A stretch of DNA of 28,852 nucleotides from Syntrophales bacterium (lineage in GTDB: Bacteria > Desulfobacterota > Syntrophia > Syntrophales > UBA2210), in contig JAUSPK010000196.1 of the NCBI GenBank assembly GCA_030655735.1, positions 1 to 28,852 of the forward strand. Direction: 5' to 3'. How positions within the stretch are numbered: the first letter of the stretch is position 1; every line of letters begins with the position of its first letter. Under the pieces are notes generated by a model. The model was given only the letters and a program-made list of their open reading frames with translations, was not told where the DNA came from and searched no databases. Both the position numbers and the translations under genes were made by a program. Below are positions 8,601 to 16,420 of the stretch, piece by piece.

Positions 8601-8848
8601 GGCCGGTGTTTTTTGACAATCTGCTCGATGACATCGGCGGTTATCGGTTCGATGTAGGTATGGTGTGCCATCTCGGGGTCGGTCATGATGGTTGCAGGGT
8701 TGGAGTTGAGGAGGATAATCTCGTACCCCTCCTCGACCAGGGCCTTGCACGCCTGGGTCCCGGAATAGTCGAATTCACAGGCCTGCCCTATGACGATAGG
8801 GCCGGACCCGATGATGAGTATCTTTATTAAATCCGTGCGTTTGGGCAT
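5636..8848 (-). CDS. carB: Carbamoyl phosphate synthase large subunit
   Basis: A full-length protein of 1070 residues that makes carbamoyl phosphate from bicarbonate, two ATP and ammonia channelled from CarA, feeding pyrimidine and arginine synthesis. It shows the two homologous ATP-grasp halves expected of CarB: IIGSGPIVIGQACEFDYSG near the start and its counterpart IGGGPNRIGQGIEFDY in the middle, each followed by VNSNP(A/E)T, and GGT or GGR nucleotide loops. The C-terminal allosteric MGS-like domain begins near VFISVKDYDKGD and ends in TTISGAVAVIGGIQAM. The start follows the guaA stop by 11 bases, with the GGGAG of the guaA end serving as a distant ribosome site. The N-terminus MPKRTDLIKILIIG is typical. 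Very secure. Confidence 0.98.
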   Translation of the reverse strand: MPKRTDLIKILIIGSGPIVIGQACEFDYSGTQACKALVEEGYEIILLNSNPATIMTDPEMAHHTYIEPITADVIEQIVKKHRPQAVLATIGGQTALNTAVEAAERGIFDKYQVEMIGADLAAINRAEDRDAFKEAMTQIGLDTPRSAVSTTMEEAWKIAREIGFPLVIRPSFTLGGTGGAVAYNAEEFENFASIGMEQSRIGQILIEESVLGWKEFELEVMRDQEDNVVIICSIENFDPMGVHTGDSITVAPAQTLTDREYQDLRNASIAVIRKIGVATGGSNIQFAVHPRTGRIVVIEMNPRVSRSSALASKATGFPIAKIAAKLAVGYSLDEIPNDITQKTPASFEPTIDYCVVKIPRFAFEKFPGVEDTLTISMKSVGETMAIGRTFKEALQKGLRGLEIGLSGLDYACEQKVDMQQMEARLARPTPERLFYIKVALKEGMSVERIAEVTFIDPWFLNNIREIVEMERSLEAYAGKGDIPAPALRAAKEMGFSDRQIGDIIGIDESKARTLRESKGIRPVYKLVDTCAAEFEASTPYYYSTYEEEDEGRGGDTKKVMIIGGGPNRIGQGIEFDYCCVHASMALREMGYETIMVNSNPETVSTDYDISDRLYFEPLTLEDVLNIVETEKPDGVIVQLGGQTPLNLAIPLAHHGVKILGTSPEAIDRAEDRKLFKEMADKLDIRQPESDTAVSFEEVERIVERIGYPVLIRPSYVLGGRAMVVVWSHADLEGFAREAFLASPGHPILIDKFLEDAIEVDVDAVSDGVDVVIGGVMEHIEHAGIHSGDSAMVLPTYSLDPAIISEIKDKTRRMALELNVRGLLNIQYAVKGTDIYILEVNPRASRTVPFISKATGVPLAKVATRIMAGQTLKEQGITADPEPGYVSVKESVLPFNRFLGGDILLGPEMKSTGEVMGIDADLGVAFAKSQIAAKQTLPLSGKVFISVKDYDKGDIINIGKQFSDMGFEILSTPGTAQALMEHNIPVTRLTRIDEGRPNLLDYIKNKDIGLLINTPSGPKPRRDEVMIRNAAVSHGIPVVTTISGAVAVIGGIQAMRRGSFAIRSLQEIYST

Positions 8849-8859
8849 GCTGTCTCAGA

Positions 8860-10407
8860 TCACTCCCATTCGATGGTGCTGGGCGGCTTTGAACTGATGT
8901 CGTACACGACGCGGTTCACGCCCGCCACTTCGTTTATTATCCGGGATGATATAAGCCCCAGGACATCGTAGGGGATACGGGCCCAGTCTGCCGTCATGGC
9001 GTCCAGACTTGTGACGGCCCTGATCGCCACCACATTGGCGTAGGTTCGCTCATCCCCCATTACACCGACGCTCTTGACCGGCAGCAGGACGGCGAAAAAC
9101 TGCCATATCTCCTGTTTTTTGTCATAGCGCTCTATCTCTTCCCGGGCGATCAGGTCCGCGTTCCTCAGTATGGCCAGATCTTCTTCGGTAACCTCGCCTA
9201 TGAGACGAACCCCCAGTCCCGGCCCGGGGAAGGGCTGGCGGTTGAGGAGCTTTTTCGGCAGTCCCAGCTCTTTGCCGAGGATGCGTACCTCGTCCTTGAA
9301 CAGTTCCTTCAACGGCTCGATCAGCTCGAATTGCAAGTCTTCCGGCAGTCCCCCGACGTTGTGGTGACTCTTGATTGTCGAGGAAGGCCCCCCTGATGGC
9401 GACCTGCTTTCGATGATATCCGGGTAGAGCGTGCCCTGCGCGAGAAATTTCGCCCCATGCACATCATCCGCCGCGTCGGAGAAGACGTCGATGAAGGTCT
9501 TTCCGATGATCTTTCGTTTGGTCTCGGGATCGGTGACCCCCTTCAGCGCGGTGATGAACCGCTCGCCGGCGTCCACGATCCGGAAATTGAGGGGATATTC
9601 CTTGGTGAACAGGGTATGGACCTCCTCCACCTCCCCCGCCCTCAGGAGGCCGTTGTCGACAAAGATGGCCTTCATCTGGTCTCCGATGGCGCGGTGTATC
9701 AGCGCCGCCGCGACCGAGGAATCCACGCCGCCGGAAAGGCCGCAGATCACCGTATCGTCTCCGACGAGATCCCGTATCCTCGTGACCGATTCATCGATGA
9801 ACTTTCCCATCGTCCATCCGCCCTTGCAGGAGGCGACGTTGAAGAGAAAGTTTCTGATGATGTCGAGCCCCTTCGGGGTATGCACGACCTCCGGGTGAAA
9901 CTGTATACCGTATATCTTTTTGTCGCTGTTGGCCATCGCGGCTATGGGACACGCCGAGGTTCCTGCCAGGACACTGAATCCTTCGGGGGCCTGAGTCACG
10001 TGATCCCCATGGCTCATCCAGACAGCGAGGCGTGAGGGAAGATCGGCGAATATCCCGATCGGGGACTTCACCGTTATGCGGGCGGGGCCGTACTCTCCTC
10101 CCCCCTTCCCCTTTTCCACGGTGCCCTCCATGATCCGGGCCAGGATCTGCATCCCGTAGCATATGCCCAGGACGGGGATTCCCATATCCAGTACACGCCG
10201 GTCCATCCGGGGGTGCCCGGATTCAAAGACGGACGAGGGGCCTCCGGAGAGGATGATCGCCGCGGGGTTTAACCTTCCCAGTTCATCCTGCGTGATGTCG
10301 TGCCGTACTATCTCGCAGTACACCCCCAACTCACGTATCCGTCTCGCGATGAGCTGCGCGTACTGTGAGCCGAAATCAAAAACCGCAACCATTTCTATTT
10401 CTTTCAT
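8860..10407 (-). CDS. guaA: GMP synthase (glutamine-hydrolysing)
   Basis: Converts XMP to GMP using glutamine and ATP. At 515 residues it is full length. The N-terminal class I glutamine amidotransferase has Cys83 in GICYGMQ and His171/Glu173 in QFHPEVVHT. The ATP pyrophosphatase domain has the PP-loop GLSGGVDSS at 223-231, and the C-terminal dimerisation domain ends in PPSTIEWE, the family's usual finish. The ATG at 10407 has GAGG 7 bases upstream, which favours it over the internal ATG six codons in. It lies between carA (14-base gap) and carB (11-base gap) and is surely co-transcribed with them. Placing a purine gene between the two carbamoyl phosphate synthase subunits is unusual. Confidence 0.98.
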   Translation of the reverse strand: MKEIEMVAVFDFGSQYAQLIARRIRELGVYCEIVRHDITQDELGRLNPAAIILSGGPSSVFESGHPRMDRRVLDMGIPVLGICYGMQILARIMEGTVEKGKGGGEYGPARITVKSPIGIFADLPSRLAVWMSHGDHVTQAPEGFSVLAGTSACPIAAMANSDKKIYGIQFHPEVVHTPKGLDIIRNFLFNVASCKGGWTMGKFIDESVTRIRDLVGDDTVICGLSGGVDSSVAAALIHRAIGDQMKAIFVDNGLLRAGEVEEVHTLFTKEYPLNFRIVDAGERFITALKGVTDPETKRKIIGKTFIDVFSDAADDVHGAKFLAQGTLYPDIIESRSPSGGPSSTIKSHHNVGGLPEDLQFELIEPLKELFKDEVRILGKELGLPKKLLNRQPFPGPGLGVRLIGEVTEEDLAILRNADLIAREEIERYDKKQEIWQFFAVLLPVKSVGVMGDERTYANVVAIRAVTSLDAMTADWARIPYDVLGLISSRIINEVAGVNRVVYDISSKPPSTIEWE

Positions 10408-10421
10408 AGGATATCCTCTGA

Positions 10422-11498
10422 TCAGTTATGCATTGCTTTTAGAAACCGTCCGAACAGGTGCCGGGCATCATGCGGCCCCGGCCCCGCCTCCGGGTGAAAC
10501 TGTACCGAGAAGACGGGCAGGCTTTTGTGCCGTATCCCCTCCAGGGAGTGATCGTTCAGGTTGATATGCGTGATCTCCACGTCTGTGCCAAGCGAATCGG
10601 GATCAATACAGAATCCGTGGTTCTGAACGGTGATGTCGATCCTTCCCGTGAACAGGTCCTTGACCGGATGATTCGACCCGTGGTGACCGAACTTCATCTT
10701 GAATGTCTTTCCTCCGAGGGCCAGGCCGAGGATCTGCTGTCCCAGGCATATGCCGAAGAGGGGTGTCGTCCCGATCTTCAGGAGTTCACGAACGGTATCA
10801 ATCGCGTATGTCACCGCCGCGGGATCGCCGGGGCCGTTTGAGAGCAAAACGCCGGCTGGCTTGTATGCCAGGATCTCATCGACAGTGGTATGGGCTGGGA
10901 CCACTATAACGGTGCACCCCTCCTCGCGAAGCTGCCTCAATGTGCTGTACTTGATGCCGCAGTCCAGGACCACGACGGCCGGTCCGTCCTGATCCGCAAA
11001 GGTGAAGGGCTCCTCATAGGTCACGCTCTGTACCAGATCTATCCCCGAGAGCCCCGGAGATTTTTGCGCCTTCGCGACGAGCGAGGCCGGATCAAGATCC
11101 GTGGTTGAGATGACCGACTTCATCGCGCCGGCCTCCCGTATATGTCTTGTCAGGGCGCGCGTGTCGACCCCTTGAATCCCTATAACACCGTTTTCGCGCA
11201 GGTAGGTGTCCAGATCTTTCTCTGATCGCCAGTTGCTGGGGGTTTCGCAGAGCTCCTTGACGACAAAGCCCTCAAGCCACAGCCCCCGGGACTCCGCGTC
11301 CGCGTCGTTGACGCCGGAGTTGCCGATCAGGGGATAGGTCATCGCGACGATCTGGCCCTTGTAGGAGGGGTCGGTCAGTACCTCCTGATAGCCCGTCATG
11401 CCGGTGTTGAATACCACCTCGCCGGCGCACTCCCCCGCGGCTCCGAAGGATACCCCCTCAAAGATACGGCCGTCTTCCAATGCAAGTAATGCCTTCAT
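10422..11498 (-). CDS. carA: Carbamoyl phosphate synthase small (glutaminase) subunit
   Basis: Hydrolyses glutamine and passes ammonia to CarB. It has 358 residues: an N-terminal CarA-specific domain (ALLALEDGRIFEG, then FNTGMTGYQEVLTDPSY) and a C-terminal class I amidotransferase with Cys251 in GICLGQQ and His335/Glu337 in QFHPEAGPGP. It is the first gene of a tight carA-guaA-carB run. Its upstream gap holds MITE-like repeat copy 2, so the operon promoter must lie within or beside that element or come from aspS read-through. No good Shine-Dalgarno is placed at the usual distance (GAGG is about 14 bases away), but the start matches the family. Confidence 0.98.
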   Translation of the reverse strand: MKALLALEDGRIFEGVSFGAAGECAGEVVFNTGMTGYQEVLTDPSYKGQIVAMTYPLIGNSGVNDADAESRGLWLEGFVVKELCETPSNWRSEKDLDTYLRENGVIGIQGVDTRALTRHIREAGAMKSVISTTDLDPASLVAKAQKSPGLSGIDLVQSVTYEEPFTFADQDGPAVVVLDCGIKYSTLRQLREEGCTVIVVPAHTTVDEILAYKPAGVLLSNGPGDPAAVTYAIDTVRELLKIGTTPLFGICLGQQILGLALGGKTFKMKFGHHGSNHPVKDLFTGRIDITVQNHGFCIDPDSLGTDVEITHINLNDHSLEGIRHKSLPVFSVQFHPEAGPGPHDARHLFGRFLKAMHN

Positions 11499-11530
11499 TC
11501 CTGTCTACAAAACCTCAAAGCTAACAAACC

Positions 11531-11722
11531 CGTAAAAAGTCAAGAATGCTCCCTCTCCCTTGATGGGAGAGGGTTGGGGTGAGGGTGAATGCTGATGCCA
11601 GCTTATTCACTTACGCCCCCTCCCCTTGCCCCCTACTGCCTCCCCCAACAAGTGGGGGAGGGTAATAGGAGGAAAATTATTATAGCCCTCCCGCCAGGGG
11701 AGGGGAAGTCTGGCTTTGTACT
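11531..11722. repeat. 192-bp MITE-like element, copy 2
   Basis: Second copy of the element at 2783-2973. The left end CGTAAAAAGTC (11531-11541) is identical, and the right end has drifted (GGCTTTGTACT at 11712-11722). The blocks TTGATGGGAGAGGG, CCCCCTCCCCTTGCCCCCT, GGGTAATAGGAGGAAA and TTATAGCCCTCCCGCCAGGGGAGGGGAA keep the order of copy 1 (the last block, 11689-11706 onward, is split here only for description). It fills most of the 245-base gap between aspS and carA. No gene within. Confidence 0.8.
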
Positions 11723-11743
11723 CATGCCTCAAAGCCATCACAA

Positions 11744-13594
11744 TCATGAGGTGAATTTTACCACCTTTTTGCCATCCACCCACCCGACCCCGACCGCTTC
11801 GAGCAGACCCGCCTCCGCCAGTTGTTTGTCCGATACCGGAGAGGGTGCCTCCGTCAGGGGGCAGGAGGCGCTTCTGTTCTTCGGAAAGGCGATCACGTCG
11901 CGGATCGATGGCGTTCCCAGTATCATGGAGATAACCCGGTCCATGCCGATGGCGAGACCGCCGTGGGGGGGTGCCCCGTACCGGAGAGCCCGCAGGAAGA
12001 ATCCGAATTTGTCCTTTATCTCCTCTTCGCCAAGGCCCAGCGCCTGAAAAATTTTGTGCTGCACATCGATGTTGTCGATTCGAATAGACCCCCCGCCGAG
12101 CTCCTCGCCGTTGATCACGATATCGTAGGCGCGGGACTTGAGTTCGGCAAGCGCTTTTCGGTCGGAGGGATCGAAATCCGTCCTGTCCGGCGCCGTGAAG
12201 GGGTGATGTGTGGAGGTGACGGTCTTCCCGTGTACCTCGAAGAGGGGAAAATCGGTGATCCACACCGGGGAGTAGACATCGTGGGGGATAAGGTCGAGCC
12301 GCTCGGCCATGTGAAGGCGGAGCATCCCCAGTACCCTGTTGACCCGCGCATGCGAGGCATCGGCGATCATGACCAGTACGTCACCGTCCTCGGCCCCGAG
12401 GCGCTGTATGATCGCCTGCTGCTCTTCTTCACTGAAGAACTGCACGATATTCGACTCCAGCCTGCCGCTGGTCATTCTCATCCAGGTCATCCCCTTGGCG
12501 CCGAAGGAGGGGATGACCTTTTTGGCGTACTCGTTCTGGAGGACATTTTTGCTCAATTTATCCGATTGTCCCTTGATGTTGATCCCCTTGATGATACCGC
12601 CGCGCTTGATGACCTGCTGCAGTATCCCGTATGAGGTGCTGCGCAGGATATCGGTAACCTCGACGAGACGGAGGCCGAAACGTATGTCCGGGCTGTCCGA
12701 TCCGGTGGTGTCGACCGCTTCCTGCCAGGTCATCCGGGGAAAGGGAGCGGACAGGGCGATCCCCCCCACGGCAAACATCCGGACAATCAGTTCTTCCGTA
12801 ATACGATAGAGAAACTCCTCATCGATAAAGGAGGCCTCCAGGTCCAGCTGTGTGAATTCCGGCTGCCGGTTCGGCCGCAGATCCTCATCCCGGAAGCACC
12901 GGGCCAGCTGGTAGTACCGTTCAAGGCCGCTGACCATGAGGAGCTGTTTAAAGAGCTGAGGTGATTGAGGAAGCGCGTAGAATTTCTTTGAATGAACGCG
13001 GCTGGGGACCAGATAATCGCGAGCCCCTTCGGGGGTGCTCTTTGTCAGCATGGGGGTCTCCACCTCTATAAACTCCTGCTGGTCCAGGTAGTCGCGCACG
13101 CCTTTGTTGATCTTGTGCCTCTTGATGATGTTACCCTGCATGGAGGGACGGCGAAGATCGAGGTAGCGGTATTTCAGACGCAGGTCCTCTCCGACCGCCT
13201 CCGTGCCCCCGACCGCGGCTCCGGCGACCATGGCCTTCTCCGATATGGAAAAGGGGAGGGCCCTTGACTTATTCAAGATGGTAAGGGTGTCGGCGATGAC
13301 CTCTATCGCGCCTGTCTCTATATTGGGGTTTTCCGTGTCCTTCTTTCGCTTGACAACGCGCCCGGTGACGCAGATGCAAAACTCAACTCTCAGCGTATCG
13401 GCTCGCCGGCGGTCCTCCGGCGGCATGAATTCCGGGCTGAACACGACCTGCATAATACCGCTTCGGTCACGCATATGGATGAAAACCACGTCTCCGTGGT
13501 CCCTCAGGGCGTCCACCCATCCCGCCAGTTGTACCGTACGGTCTGTATCGGACAGGGTAAGTGTGCCGCATCCTGATCGTTCTGTGTATGTCAT
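11744..13594 (-). CDS. aspS: Aspartyl-tRNA synthetase, bacterial type, possibly non-discriminating
   Basis: Charges tRNA(Asp) with aspartate. The 616-residue length and the inserted GAD domain mark the bacterial type. An OB-fold anticodon-binding domain (VQLAGWVDALRDHGDVVF) comes first, then class II motif 2 (FRDEDLRPNRQPEFTQLD) and motif 3 (GGLAIGMDRVISMI). His33 in the RDHG segment occupies the place where non-discriminating enzymes such as that of Pseudomonas aeruginosa have His and the discriminating E. coli enzyme has Leu, so this enzyme may also charge tRNA(Asn) for amidation by GatCAB. The start has AAGGGA about 10 bases upstream. It lies 138 bases after purF on the same strand. The synthetase call is secure; the specificity is inference. 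Confidence 0.97.
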   Translation of the reverse strand: MTYTERSGCGTLTLSDTDRTVQLAGWVDALRDHGDVVFIHMRDRSGIMQVVFSPEFMPPEDRRRADTLRVEFCICVTGRVVKRKKDTENPNIETGAIEVIADTLTILNKSRALPFSISEKAMVAGAAVGGTEAVGEDLRLKYRYLDLRRPSMQGNIIKRHKINKGVRDYLDQQEFIEVETPMLTKSTPEGARDYLVPSRVHSKKFYALPQSPQLFKQLLMVSGLERYYQLARCFRDEDLRPNRQPEFTQLDLEASFIDEEFLYRITEELIVRMFAVGGIALSAPFPRMTWQEAVDTTGSDSPDIRFGLRLVEVTDILRSTSYGILQQVIKRGGIIKGINIKGQSDKLSKNVLQNEYAKKVIPSFGAKGMTWMRMTSGRLESNIVQFFSEEEQQAIIQRLGAEDGDVLVMIADASHARVNRVLGMLRLHMAERLDLIPHDVYSPVWITDFPLFEVHGKTVTSTHHPFTAPDRTDFDPSDRKALAELKSRAYDIVINGEELGGGSIRIDNIDVQHKIFQALGLGEEEIKDKFGFFLRALRYGAPPHGGLAIGMDRVISMILGTPSIRDVIAFPKNRSASCPLTEAPSPVSDKQLAEAGLLEAVGVGWVDGKKVVKFTS

Positions 13595-13628
13595 TTCTTC
13601 TTATCCCTTTACGCTCTATAGGCTACTG

Positions 13629-13671
13629 TCATTTCGAAGGAATTTTCACGACGAGCTATAGTCCCCGGCAG
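13629..13671. repeat. Partial copy of the TCATTTCGA repeat family
   Basis: TCATTTCGA (13629-13637) and GAGCTATAGTCCCCGGCAG (13653-13671) match the left part of the 98-bp element at 2554-2651 at nearly the same spacing. The matching right end is not recognisable, so this copy is truncated or decayed. It lies in the 138-base gap between purF and aspS, which otherwise holds no visible feature. Confidence 0.5.
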
Positions 13672-13732
13672 GGATTCCCGGAGAATCTCCCGCTCCGCCC
13701 GCCAATAGCTGAAAGCCATGGCAGCGGCCATC

Positions 13733-15211
13733 CTACCCTTTGATGGAGAATTGCTCCTTGGTAAACCCTTCCGGGACTGCCGTTGGATAATCACCGGTGA
13801 AACATGCCGTGCATTGCCTCGTGCCGTCAGGAACAGATCCCAGCATCTCTTGTACCGAGAGGTACGCGAGCGAATCGGCCTCTATGTAGCTGCGGGTCTC
13901 TTCTATGGAGTGAGTGGATCCTATCAGCTCCTTGTTGCTCGGTATATCGATCCCGTAAAAACAGGGGCACTTGACCGGGGGTGACGCGACCCTGACATGC
14001 ACCTCCGCCGCCCCTCCGGCCCGTATCAGGCGGACCAGTTGCTTCATCGTTGTTCCCCGTACTATGGAGTCATCCACAACCACGACGCGTTTGCCTTCCA
14101 GTACGCCGGTAACGGGATTGAATTTTATCCGTACGTCGCGGACCCTCTTGTCCTGATACGGATCGATAAAGGTCCTTCCGATATAGTGATTCCGTATTAA
14201 CCCTATCTCAAACCGTATCCCCGATCTCTGAGCGTATCCCAGTGCCGCTGTGTTGGCGGAGTCGGGTACGCTCATAACAAGGTCGGCGTCGCAGGGTGAT
14301 TCCTCTGCCAGCTTCTTCCCCAGCCGCCTCCTGAATTTGTCGACCTTGTTACCGAATATGATGCTGTCCGGCCGGGAAAAATAGATATACTCGAAGATGC
14401 ACTCTGCCTTCCGGGGGGCCTCCGGGAGTCTGCTGGATGTCATTCCCTTTGCATCAATACTGATGACCTCTCCCGGTTCAACGCTCCGGACATACTTCGC
14501 GCCTATGATATCAAGGGCGCATGATTCGGAGGCGACGACGGTGACATCGCCCAGGGTGCCGATGCACAAAGGCCTGAAACCATAAGAGTCCCGCGCCGCG
14601 ATCAGCTTTGAGGGTGTGAGAAAGAGGAAACAGTATGCCCCCTCAAGCTGCCCGAGGGCATCGACAACCATTTCCTCGATGGTGTTCTTCTCGGATCGCG
14701 CGATCAGGTGGAGGGCTACCTCGCTGTCCGATGTGGTCTGAAATATCGATCCCGCGCCCTCCATCCGTTCCCTGAGCTCCATGGCATTGATCATGTTGCC
14801 GTTATGGGCCGCGGCGATTTGACCTTTCTTGAATTGTATCAATATGGGCTGCGCGTTTATCAGACCGGATCCCCCGGTCGTGGAGTAGCGGTTGTGGCCG
14901 AGGGCGGATGCCCCCGGCAGGCCGGTCATGATGTCGGGGTGTGAAAAAACCGTTCGCACCAGGCCCATCCCCTTATGGAGGGAGATTTTCTTCCCATCGG
15001 ATGCGGCGATCCCAGCGCTTTCCTGCCCCCGGTGCTGGAGCGCGTAAAGGCCCAGGTATGTCTTTTGAGCAGCCTCCGGGTCTCCAAAGATTCCAAAGAC
15101 CCCGCATGCGTCCCTGAGGCGATCCGGATCGTATTCCGTTTGTGGCACGATACTGTCATTCTCTTTAAACAAGGTGACCTCTCTGTTGTTACAGGGGTAT
15201 GTTTCCTTCAT
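13733..15211 (-). CDS. purF: Amidophosphoribosyltransferase, Fe-S type
   Basis: First committed step of purine synthesis: PRPP plus glutamine gives phosphoribosylamine. The nucleophile Cys36 in RDACGVFGIFG lies behind a short propeptide that must be cleaved. The PRPP loop VVVVDDSIVRGTTM is present. Cysteines in ASESCALDIIGA, KCPCFYGID and QCTACFTG match the four ligands of the [4Fe-4S] cluster in the Bacillus subtilis enzyme, so the protein is probably oxygen-sensitive. The ATG at 15211 overlaps the end of dapF by 23 bases and has no close Shine-Dalgarno. A TTG at 15172 sits 5 bases after AGAGAGG and just past the dapF stop, and may be the true start; both give a normal propeptide. An even longer reading to 15334 would lie deep in dapF and is unlikely. 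Confidence 0.95.
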   Translation of the reverse strand: MKETYPCNNREVTLFKENDSIVPQTEYDPDRLRDACGVFGIFGDPEAAQKTYLGLYALQHRGQESAGIAASDGKKISLHKGMGLVRTVFSHPDIMTGLPGASALGHNRYSTTGGSGLINAQPILIQFKKGQIAAAHNGNMINAMELRERMEGAGSIFQTTSDSEVALHLIARSEKNTIEEMVVDALGQLEGAYCFLFLTPSKLIAARDSYGFRPLCIGTLGDVTVVASESCALDIIGAKYVRSVEPGEVISIDAKGMTSSRLPEAPRKAECIFEYIYFSRPDSIIFGNKVDKFRRRLGKKLAEESPCDADLVMSVPDSANTAALGYAQRSGIRFEIGLIRNHYIGRTFIDPYQDKRVRDVRIKFNPVTGVLEGKRVVVVDDSIVRGTTMKQLVRLIRAGGAAEVHVRVASPPVKCPCFYGIDIPSNKELIGSTHSIEETRSYIEADSLAYLSVQEMLGSVPDGTRQCTACFTGDYPTAVPEGFTKEQFSIKG

Positions 15212-16022
15212 ATGCAAACACGACCACTCCCTTGAGCCACACATCCTCAAAGGAATCGCCTCTCTTTTTGAAATCAACGGTAAGGGTCCCTCCGGGCATC
15301 TCGACCCGGATCGGGGGGGCTCCCGCCCCTTCAAACTCGCTGCTTATGATGGATGACGCCACCGCTCCCGTTCCGCACGCGAGGGTCTCTTCCTCAACGC
15401 CTCGCTCGTAGGTGCGAACGCGTATCCGGCCCGGTTCGAGGACCTCCACGAAATCGACATTGGTCCCCTCGGGGGCGAATGTCGGGTGAAACCGGACCGC
15501 GCTACCCAGCCGCGCCACCTCATCCGCCGGCATTTCGGCAACATTCTCTCTGAACAGGATGGTGTGCGGGACCCCTGAGTTTATGAAGTAAAAGGGGAGA
15601 ATCTTGCCCTCTATGTCGAGGAACCCCTCATCTTTCACGCCGGAAGGGTTTGTCAGCTGAATAGCGACCACATCGTCTTGTACGAAGGCGCCGACCAGCC
15701 CTGCCATCGTTTCCATAACCATCCGGGACCCTGCGATTTCCCTCTGCTTGGCAAAGGCGGCGACGCACCTGGCGCCGTTTCCGCACATCTCCGCCTCGCT
15801 TCCATCGGCGTTGAATATCCGCAGCCTGAAATCGGCAACCGAGCTCGGCTCGATTATCAGCAGGCCGTCGGCCCCGATGGAGGTTCGGCGCTTGCACCAC
15901 ACACGAGCCCGCTCACTCCAGTCTGCGTTGGTATGCTGGGTGCGGGCGTCTATGATGATAAAATCATTTCCATGCCCGGACATCTTTGAAAAGATGATTG
16001 ACCTAGCCTCGTTTTCATTCAC
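15189..16022 (-). CDS. dapF: Diaminopimelate epimerase
   Basis: Interconverts LL- and meso-diaminopimelate for peptidoglycan and lysine. The cofactor-independent catalytic cysteines are Cys80 in NADGSEAEMCGNGARC and Cys216 in EETLACGTGA. The N-terminal MSGHGNDFIIID is the standard family opening. The GTG at 16022 (277 residues) is preferred because AGGAGG lies 11 bases upstream and no good ATG exists; an earlier in-frame GTG at 16061 would add 13 unconserved residues and place that AGGAGG inside the gene. It is coupled to purF by a short overlap or a 16-base gap, depending on the purF start. Secure. Confidence 0.96.
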   Translation of the reverse strand: MNENEARSIIFSKMSGHGNDFIIIDARTQHTNADWSERARVWCKRRTSIGADGLLIIEPSSVADFRLRIFNADGSEAEMCGNGARCVAAFAKQREIAGSRMVMETMAGLVGAFVQDDVVAIQLTNPSGVKDEGFLDIEGKILPFYFINSGVPHTILFRENVAEMPADEVARLGSAVRFHPTFAPEGTNVDFVEVLEPGRIRVRTYERGVEEETLACGTGAVASSIISSEFEGAGAPPIRVEMPGGTLTVDFKKRGDSFEDVWLKGVVVFAYEGNIPL

Positions 16023-16420
16023 AGTAATAGGTGCCTCCTCTTCCCGCCTACATCGTGTCACAATTATCGGAGGGGGTCATATCACAACCACCCTTCCCAA
16101 GCAATATTGATACCAGGAACGCTGTTTCGCCGATTTTCGTTATTCTTTTGGTTTGTATGCCTATTTTAAGTTTTTCCAGCATGTCCTGCAATCAGAATGC
16201 TGCTGGAGGCTACATTATTGTAAGACTATTTGGAGCAATCTCACCATTATGTACGAGCGGGAGACCTCCCTTTTCTTCTCGGTAACGGCAAAGACCCGGG
16301 TGCGATCATGTCCCGGCACCACGCCGCTACGCGTCCTGTCCGAAGTAATGCGGGTCGTAGCCTGCGGCGCACCTTCCGGTGTCGCTGCCCGCTGCGGACG
16401 CGCCAGGACTGAGCACAATT
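16023..16420. other. 398-bp gap between purQ and dapF without a supported gene
   Basis: The dapF-proximal part (about 16060-16250) is A/T-rich and the purQ-proximal part (16290-16415) is G/C-rich. The G/C-rich half holds possible RNA stems. GCTACG (16326-16331) pairs with CGTAGC (16356-16361), flanked by CGCC (16322-16325) and GGCG (16366-16369). CACC-ttcc-GGTG lies at 16370-16381 and reads on the minus strand as a stem closed by a GGAA (GNRA-type) tetraloop. It may hold the purQ transcript end, a small RNA, or the dapF promoter. A 67-codon frame on the minus strand (16215-16418) has no recognisable motif and is not called. Confidence 0.4.

Noticed and set aside
16215..16418. 67-codon open frame on the minus strand between purQ and dapF
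   Set aside because: No ribosome site, no known motif and an Arg/Thr-rich product typical of chance reading of G/C-rich DNA.
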